DNA of 64,000 nt from contig VJWN01000007.1 of the NCBI GenBank assembly GCA_007644065.1, positions 3,006,167 to 3,070,166 on the forward strand. Reading direction: 5' to 3'. Both the position numbers and the translations under genes were made by a program. Origin of the DNA: Margaritispora aquatica. Taxonomy: Eukaryota > Ascomycota > Leotiomycetes > Helotiales > Discinellaceae. The notes below the pieces were generated by a model. It made no database searches, was not told the DNA's origin, and was given only the letters and a program-made list of their open reading frames with translations. How positions within the stretch are numbered: position 1 is the first letter of the stretch; each line of letters begins with the position of its first letter. Shown here piece after piece: positions 57,835-64,000 of the stretch.

Positions 57835-59667
57835 ATGGCTCAGCAATATGTCTATACACCACTCCAAGACGACGAAATACGTGTTTTTACTATTACCAGA
57901 GTTGAGCCTCAAGTGGAGGGCACGCTGGACGCCCATTTGTTGGTGGACATTGCCGGTCAATATGAGGCTCTTTCGTATGTCTGTGGACTTCCTAGTTATA
58001 CCTCAACTATCATCTGCAATGGCAAACTCTTAAATATCACTCCGAATCTTTATGAAATCCTGAAGCATGTCTTCCACTTTGGGTTGCAACAGGGCCGGGT
58101 GTTTCCCATATGGATCGATTCGATATGCTTGAACCAGAAAGACAATGACGAGATGGCAATTCATATCCCACGCATGAGTGAGATATATCCTTCGATCCGT
58201 CGAGCACTGGTGTATCTCAGCCATGCGACACCAGGCAGTGATATCGCAATGGACGCTATCCCGGTTCTCATCTCGAAATTATCTACTATAACGGGCGAGA
58301 TATTACCAGCAGACATGGCCACTCTCGGCATTGAAAACTGGACTCAACCACTATGGGGCGACATCGAGAATCTCTATCGCTCGACATACTTCCAACGCGT
58401 GTGGTGTCTCCAAGAAGCAGTCATTTCTCCTAATTTAGTGGTGGGCGTGGGCAGTAAATGGGTGACGTGGGAACAACTCTCAGAGCTGGAATCTCTTCTC
58501 AGAACATGCGGTTTAGGCCACTTCATACGGCGAAAAGATTTCTCAGATAAGAATCCAACAGAACGAAAATTCTCTGATGCGTCTGAGATCTGGGTGCTGA
58601 ACAAATTTCGTACGTTGCACGCCAAATCCAAAGGCATGACGCTGTTTGATCTCCTAATGTCCTCGCGCGACAAACAGTGTTACCAGCCTGTTGATCGGAT
58701 TTGGGGAATCATGGGAATGATGCGCGCTGATGCTCGCGAACAGATCAAGTCCCGAGAGTTGATCACTTATACTGAGCAAGGAAAGAAGGAGTACTGGACT
58801 TCATACATTGCGTTTGCAAAGTGGTATATTTTGAACGATGAAAGCTTGGGTTTGCTTAGTGTGGCTAGTTCCAAGTTCAAGCCAGACCAGATGCCAAGCT
58901 GGTGTCCAAATTGGAACTCGCGAATGGAATATTTGGCCTATTACCAGCTGAAGGGTTACAGTTGTGGCCAGGCCGGAATGGAAGATAGAAGACGAAGATG
59001 GAAGCACGCGAAGTTTGTTCCAAACGAGAACTCCAACAAGCTCTGTGTCCAGGGGTACAGGGTTGATCAGGTCGATCAGGTGGTCGACGGCATATGGACA
59101 TATCTTGCTTCTTTTGCGCGAGGTGGCGATCCTGGGGGAGTCATCGCAAAACTTTTGGACTGGGAAAGGAGATGTCTAGCCCTTGCTAAGGCAACGCTGA
59201 AGACTACAGCAGACGACATTCCAGAGTCATACATCCGAACACTTACGGGTGATCGTTTTACTGGCGCACCTTCTACAGAACTAAATCACGAAAATCTCAA
59301 GATGGCCTATAAAGCTTGGCATGCCTCAATTACCCGCATTATAGCAGGCCCATTCATTGACGCACCCAAAGAACACCACGACTTGATCAACAGCTACAAT
59401 CATTTTGTCCAAAGTGCGTGTGCAGGTCGAAAATTCTTTAGCACGAAGTCCGGAAGAATTGGGCTCGGGCCTACAGACACTAAAGTTGGCGATCAAGTTT
59501 GTGTAATGTATCGAGCTTATCCTTTGTTTGTGATGAGATTTGAAGAGAATGGTGCGGAGGCTAAGCTGGTAGGTGATGCTTATGTTCATGAATTGATGAA
59601 GGATGGTCAGGCATTTCAGGTCAAACGCAACGAGGATATCCGGGATGAGGATTTCGTGATAATCTAA
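57835..59667 (+). CDS. HET-domain (heterokaryon incompatibility) protein
   Basis: An intronless frame encodes 610 aa. The HET domain (Pfam PF06985) occupies about residues 43-200 with its three blocks: YEALSYVCG (43-51), WIDSICLNQ with following DNDEMAIHIPRMSEIY (93-118), and FQRVWCLQEAV (186-196). The first block usually reads YxALSYxWG; here the Trp is Cys. The C-terminal 400 residues are the variable region common in these proteins, with VDRIWGIMGM, PSWCPNW and a final GRKFFSTKSGRIGLGPTDTKVGDQVCVM motif that recurs at HET protein C-termini. HET proteins trigger growth arrest or regulated cell death after non-self recognition, and some are TIR-like in fold. No NACHT, ankyrin or WD repeats are attached, so a separate sensor would be needed. 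It is intact and head-to-head with the pseudokinase-vWA gene. Confidence 0.93.
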   Translation: MAQQYVYTPLQDDEIRVFTITRVEPQVEGTLDAHLLVDIAGQYEALSYVCGLPSYTSTIICNGKLLNITPNLYEILKHVFHFGLQQGRVFPIWIDSICLNQKDNDEMAIHIPRMSEIYPSIRRALVYLSHATPGSDIAMDAIPVLISKLSTITGEILPADMATLGIENWTQPLWGDIENLYRSTYFQRVWCLQEAVISPNLVVGVGSKWVTWEQLSELESLLRTCGLGHFIRRKDFSDKNPTERKFSDASEIWVLNKFRTLHAKSKGMTLFDLLMSSRDKQCYQPVDRIWGIMGMMRADAREQIKSRELITYTEQGKKEYWTSYIAFAKWYILNDESLGLLSVASSKFKPDQMPSWCPNWNSRMEYLAYYQLKGYSCGQAGMEDRRRRWKHAKFVPNENSNKLCVQGYRVDQVDQVVDGIWTYLASFARGGDPGGVIAKLLDWERRCLALAKATLKTTADDIPESYIRTLTGDRFTGAPSTELNHENLKMAYKAWHASITRIIAGPFIDAPKEHHDLINSYNHFVQSACAGRKFFSTKSGRIGLGPTDTKVGDQVCVMYRAYPLFVMRFEENGAEAKLVGDAYVHELMKDGQAFQVKRNEDIRDEDFVII

Positions 59668-60217
59668 GTCACTCACAGCTTTGATCTGGAAGTACATGGG
59701 AAGGATTTTATTTCTTGGTCTCGACTAATTTTGACACTGTCCCCACAATTAGACGAACCCTTGATTCGTCAACAATTTCGTGAGATTGAAGTCTACCCTA
59801 ACTCACGAAGTGCGATGCAGTAGGTATCCTCGAGAGAGTTAACTAGAATGAGAATTTCAAAGCTATTAACGCCCTGTTTGTATTTAAAAGTCCTGGATGA
59901 GGCAATTTCTAAACCTTTAAGCTCCAGCGGCTTGACCCACCTCACATTACCATATCAAATCCGCCACATGCAGAGGATATCAAAAGTCTACTCTAATCCC
60001 AGAATAAGCAGAGTTCACAGCAATACTGTATGTTTAACACATAGAGTTGGTAGCTGGCTTTGCACAAGAGCTGCTTCCCGTCGGGTAATGAAACCCAATC
60101 AATACTAACTTTCAAGGATAGTCTTCCAACACCAAACATGTCGACAAGCAGAAATCATACCGATGGCTTGAGGCTCTTTTGAAGGTTGATTATCAACCTT
60201 CAATTGCTTCACCGTGA
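59668..60217. other. intergenic
   Basis: 3' flank of the HET gene and 5' flank of the membrane-protein gene. An unidentified first exon of the latter may lie here, because no ATG opens its frame. Confidence 0.5.
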
Positions 60218-60289
60218 CCGAGTGGGCCATGCCCGAGCCTGCATGAAGCTGCAGCAGGCCACTCACTGCGCCTCCCACCAAACTGCCTT

Positions 60290-61740
60290 GTGAATGGCCA
60301 ACCGATCGTACAAAAGTACATAACCTCAGGAAACCCACAACGACAATACAGAATAGGAATTTGGTCTATCCCTCCCATCTGGACCCACTTTACTCTTATC
60401 CATGATCCATATTCGCTACACACCGTTGACCCCTCTATTGCCAAGTTGGTTGCTGATGGTAGCTTTTTGTTGCCTGCCCCCGCCATCATAGCCTCCATCG
60501 TAACCATGCACGAGCAAGCACCACTGCTCACCAAGCATAATTGTATGTTTGACTTCTTGCGCCTCCGTTTCTCACACCATTCTTCCTTTTCCAACTCATT
60601 CTAACCATGGCTCCAGTATCAAATGCTCATATTCCGATGCCCTTAAGCCGATGGGGGACCTGGCAGCCATTCAAAATCGATGCCCTCGGTCTCGTGACGC
60701 TCATTGGAGCCGAAGAAGTGAATAAAGCAGTTGGTCGCCTGGTACAAAGCCGCTATACGACATTTCTACCACTTCTTGGCGCCTATCTTATTGCTGGAAA
60801 CCAGTTCACAGCCGCCGGCTCAGGCTATAATCTCTACAACATCACAGATGCAGTAACGACATCTAGCGTCTCAGGCTGGTTCGGACGCTGGCTCTCAAGT
60901 CAAGCCATCTCATCCGGCACCACGGTCTACAGATGGAACATAAGCGCCACTAAGCGCAAGACTCCAATCCGAGACTACTTCACTGATGCTATCGGGCCTC
61001 TCGTACTCCTCTCGCTGACAGCGCTCACGGTTCTAATGGGCGATTACTGGGGTCTCGCCAATACTATTGCGATGGACTTCTCCGTCTTTGTACGGTGGTA
61101 CCTCGTTCGCGAAAACGTTCACAGTCTCGATGCCACCTCACTACATACCTCTACCTCCTCCTGGATGGCTGAAGAAGTAACATTCATGGTGACCTTACCC
61201 AACGGAAACATGGTGACCATGTACGCGCCCCGCGGTGTAGTTAAGAACTGTCTTACCAGAAAACCCGAGCCGAAGAATGTGAATTTCTACCGCTGGACCA
61301 AACGCGTCGGCTGGCTCGCCTTCGGCATCCACGTCATCTCTCTGGGACAATCCAACCTTGTCTCTCAGATCTGTACCGTCGTGCTGCTGGTCGTGAGTAC
61401 TTGGCTCACAGTCCATGGCGTCGGGAGCGACGAGAGTGTTCTTGGAGCGCACACAACGATCGATCAGGTGGATCCGAGGAGCCCGATTGGTGATCGCAGG
61501 ATGTGGGCGTATGCGCGCGTATTACCCAGTGAGGATGAGGAGGACAGTATGTTGCATTGGGATCTGATACCTAGGAAAGTCAACGTGGGGTGGTGGGAGG
61601 AGTATGCGAGAACGAAGGAGTTGGCGAGGTTGGTGCTGGGTGAGAGTAAGAGGAAGGTGGGGACGGAGAGGGGTGCAGTGGTTAGTTTTAATAGTAGTAG
61701 TACAGGCATGTCGGAGAAGACTCTCGTTGGGGGCCCTTGA
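60290..61740 (+). CDS. Multipass membrane protein of unknown function
   Basis: Two exons join cleanly: one ending at 60542 (donor GTATGT) and 60617-61740 (branch TTCTAACC, acceptor CCAG), phase 1. The second exon alone has an ATG at 60607, but that lies inside the proposed intron. Upstream sequence reads as good protein in phase (VQKYITSGNPQRQYRIGIWS, then PPIWTHFTLIHDPYSL). The 5' end is unresolved: the frame is open back to 60218, with GTG at 60290 and no early ATG, so a first exon is probably missing. From 60290 the product would be 458 aa. Hydrophobic segments lie in exon 1 (SFLLPAPAIIASIV) and exon 2 (FLPLLGAYLIAG, AIGPLVLLSLTALTVLMGDYWG, VGWLAFGIHVISL, ICTVVLLVVSTWLTV), followed by a hydrophilic C-terminal tail. 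The family is not recognised. It lies in the same orientation as the HET gene, about 0.6-0.9 kb downstream. Confidence 0.68.
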
Positions 61741-64000
61741 GCTGCTTGTGGTGGATTAGAGGGCGAGCATTATACCATGGGCGGCGTTTTGGGATAAATG
61801 GGCGATGGAATACCATAGCACCGGAGTAGGAGTGGATGTTGTCATTTATGATTCGCAATAGACATAGCGATCTTTTGTAGGCTACGACGAGTTCTCGCAA
61901 ATGTACATACATAGCTGGCGGTCTTAAATTGAATGAGCGAACAAATGATGCATCTGCATTTACAAGACGTCAGTTCTCCTATTTGATGTAAACGCTGGTT
62001 CCTAATCATGATATTTAAACATACTTTTTCTCTTTCGCCCTTTTAATTATTAAAACTGTGACGAAGTTTAACTCACTTCTGATGTAAAGTTGAGAAGTAC
62101 GAATGATATCCCAGGTGTTGCCTTTGAGGAGCACAAGCGAGCATGCCTCCTAGCCGCTCTTTCCAAAGTTCTTTGCGCCACCATAGACGTCTGTCGAGGA
62201 GCTTTAAGTTTAACCTCTGGTAGGTCACCAATCGATAGCATAAAGGTCTAAGATTATACTCAATTGCAAGTTCTTTATACGAGTATTGAGACGCGCTCGC
62301 TTAAAGTGGAGTGATTCGTGGTGTGTGATTCCTCCTCCACCCAAATATTTAAGTCACAGCTTCTAATTCCATAGATTCTGTATTAGTGCGATGTGGAGAC
62401 CGTACTGCGGAACATGGCAAATGGTCGTCTAAGTAGGCACACAGCTGGGGTCACACAAGAGCAGCTCCGAATGGCTGCATCCAAGTCTCTGCCAATATCT
62501 CCTCCTGGTAAGTTCGAAGTTCACACCCTCGGTATTATCCTTGTTGACAACATAGAGAACTGCAGGATATCGACAGATTGCAGAAGAATTTACGATGGCA
62601 CAGAGCTAAAAGCATCCCTTTAACATTCATAGCCTGGGTTTGTGGTTTTTTTTAGTGTATGGTATCTTCTCGATGTCCTCAACTTCGTCCACGCCTTTTG
62701 CTTAAAACGTCTCAGGTCCCCACAAAAGACTACATCCATTCGCACAAAGAGGGATTACTTGTATCTTACGCACGCATATATATAGCTATTGGCATGTACG
62801 ACATCGGAAGTTAACTTTGCCACTTACCGAAAAGGCTTGCACTTGATCTGAGAGAAAACACTCTAGTCTAGCTTGAGAACCATGAAGAAGGGTATGTGCT
62901 AACAACTGTCGGGGATTTGGCGCAGATACTTTTCAGAGGTTTGGGGTGCGCAATGAAGGAGATTGAAGCAACAGAAGACAGGCGCCTAAGCGAGCAGGAC
63001 AATAAGGACTTAGACATGAAGGACACCAGAGAAGCTGCTCTTGTAAACGAGAATTAAAACAAGTTTACATGTCCCAAAGCATTTGCTCTTGGCTCAGGTT
63101 GTTTTTGGGCTCAAATATGTGATGATTCGAAGTCTGGCAGAAGAGAACTCTGAAGCGGCTGTGATGGGAGAAGCGGTTACTGAAAGTTCATTGAATACTT
63201 GAGTCTTTGGTGGAACCAGCCAGCTAAGGTAAAATACTACCAAACATCGAGGAAGGGGTTCCGATCAGATTTCTTAAAACTGTGAATACCTGCTCTTTTG
63301 AAGCAAGGCTCTGGTCCACGGAGTTGTCTTAAAAGGTGAGCTTCTTGGATACCAAAACTGTTTAGCTTTAGGATTGTTAAAGATGCCACATGGCTTGATA
63401 CAACGAGAAGATTTAGGTAACTAATATTCTGCTATTGGTTGGCCTTACCCGAAAGATCCTACTGCCTTGAGATATTTATAGTGGAACAAAAATGCGGATG
63501 CAACGGATACCCTCCCTCATCACCGGTCTTCCCTCCCACCCCACACCCTTCAACGTTTCACATAACAAATGAGAATAAACAATTCAAATTGAGCAAGTTA
63601 CATACCCTAGCATTGGCTAGCGAAAAAGTAGAACAGCCATTCATATGCCCTGTCTCCTCCCTCATAGAGGTCAATTGAGGCAGTTTCTCAAAATAGGGTG
63701 GGGGTAAGGAACATCTAGATTGGTGGGAAGAGAAGTCCGTGTCCGAACATGAAGATAAAGATGGAGAAAGAGATCGTCAGATGGTCTATGTAGATACGCA
63801 GATGCTGTGTAAGACGTCCCAATTTTGAGTTTGAACCTGGAGAGTCATGTAGCGAGCTTTGAGTACCTAGACAGATAATTGTGATAATATTCGGATGAGA
63901 GAATGCTTGTTTCAACGAGAAAACTTGCCAATGAGTTGAGCTTTGGGTAGTCTGTGCAAAGTTTGATATCTATCATACTTGCTTAATGCGTTCAAGCTTT
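61741..64000. other. no supported gene to the window edge
   Basis: Open frames stay below 80 codons on both strands and carry no recognisable motif. The sequence looks intergenic. A gene could begin beyond the window edge. Confidence 0.5.

Noticed and set aside
63715..63915. Minus-strand frame with a kinase-like HPNI string
   Set aside because: A single short match with no other kinase motif; too little sequence before the window edge to judge.
1..64000. tRNA genes, rRNA, CRISPR arrays, intact transposons or LTR pairs
   Set aside because: No cloverleaf with A and B boxes, no regularly spaced identical repeats and no transposase or reverse transcriptase motifs were found by eye on either strand. 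A tRNAscan and repeat-library search would be decisive.

Overview
The window reads as nuclear DNA of a filamentous ascomycete (Pezizomycotina; a Leotiomycetes/Helotiales origin is my best guess from overall protein style and cannot be confirmed here). Most genes are split by short introns (44 to about 180 nt) with GTANGT-type donors and CAG/TAG acceptors. The gene set is typically fungal: a Crh-type cell-wall transglycosylase, a CFEM protein, GH125, Pex20 with WxxxF motifs, a HET-domain protein and a BYS1-type secreted protein. Gene spacing is loose, and microsatellites occur between genes. All exon boundaries given were obtained by joining frames across plausible splice sites by eye; no transcript data were available.

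Layout. 1-3280: no gene seen. 3281-6973 (-): a very large Ser/Pro-rich disordered protein with a six-codon first exon. 6974-17529: about 10.5 kb without a supportable gene. 17530-20195 (+): six-exon secreted GH125 exo-alpha-1,6-mannosidase. 22380-24257 (+): CFEM membrane protein. 28398-29640 (+): Crh-family GH16 GPI-anchored transglycosylase. 30817-33441 (-): bicovalent-FAD (BBE-type) oxidase whose seven exons join perfectly except for one in-frame TAA. 34451-36263 (-): DHA1-type MFS transporter. 36264-41114: gene-poor, with old diverged tandem duplications. 41115-43452 (+): F-box protein. 45337-46411 (-) SEC13 and 47007-48055 (+) PEX20 form a conserved divergent housekeeping pair, followed by an unrecognised 343-codon gene.

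From about 50.4 kb the character becomes accessory: a BYS1/thaumatin-like secreted-protein gene broken by a single-nucleotide frameshift, a 1057-aa pseudokinase plus von Willebrand A-like fusion, a HET-domain gene in head-to-head orientation with it, and a multipass membrane protein of unknown function downstream of HET. This 52.7-61.7 kb block is the most interesting part. The pseudokinase has lost the beta3 lysine, the HRD aspartate and the DFG aspartate, so it probably acts as a scaffold or sensor, and its neighbour belongs to the fungal allorecognition/cell-death domain family.

How genes may work together: GH125, Crh and CFEM all act at the cell wall or surface but are far apart and not a cluster. 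The oxidase and MFS transporter are adjacent and in tandem, a pairing common in small metabolic clusters, but the oxidase seems inactivated. SEC13 and PEX20 share an approximately 600-bp intergenic promoter region but act in unrelated trafficking pathways.
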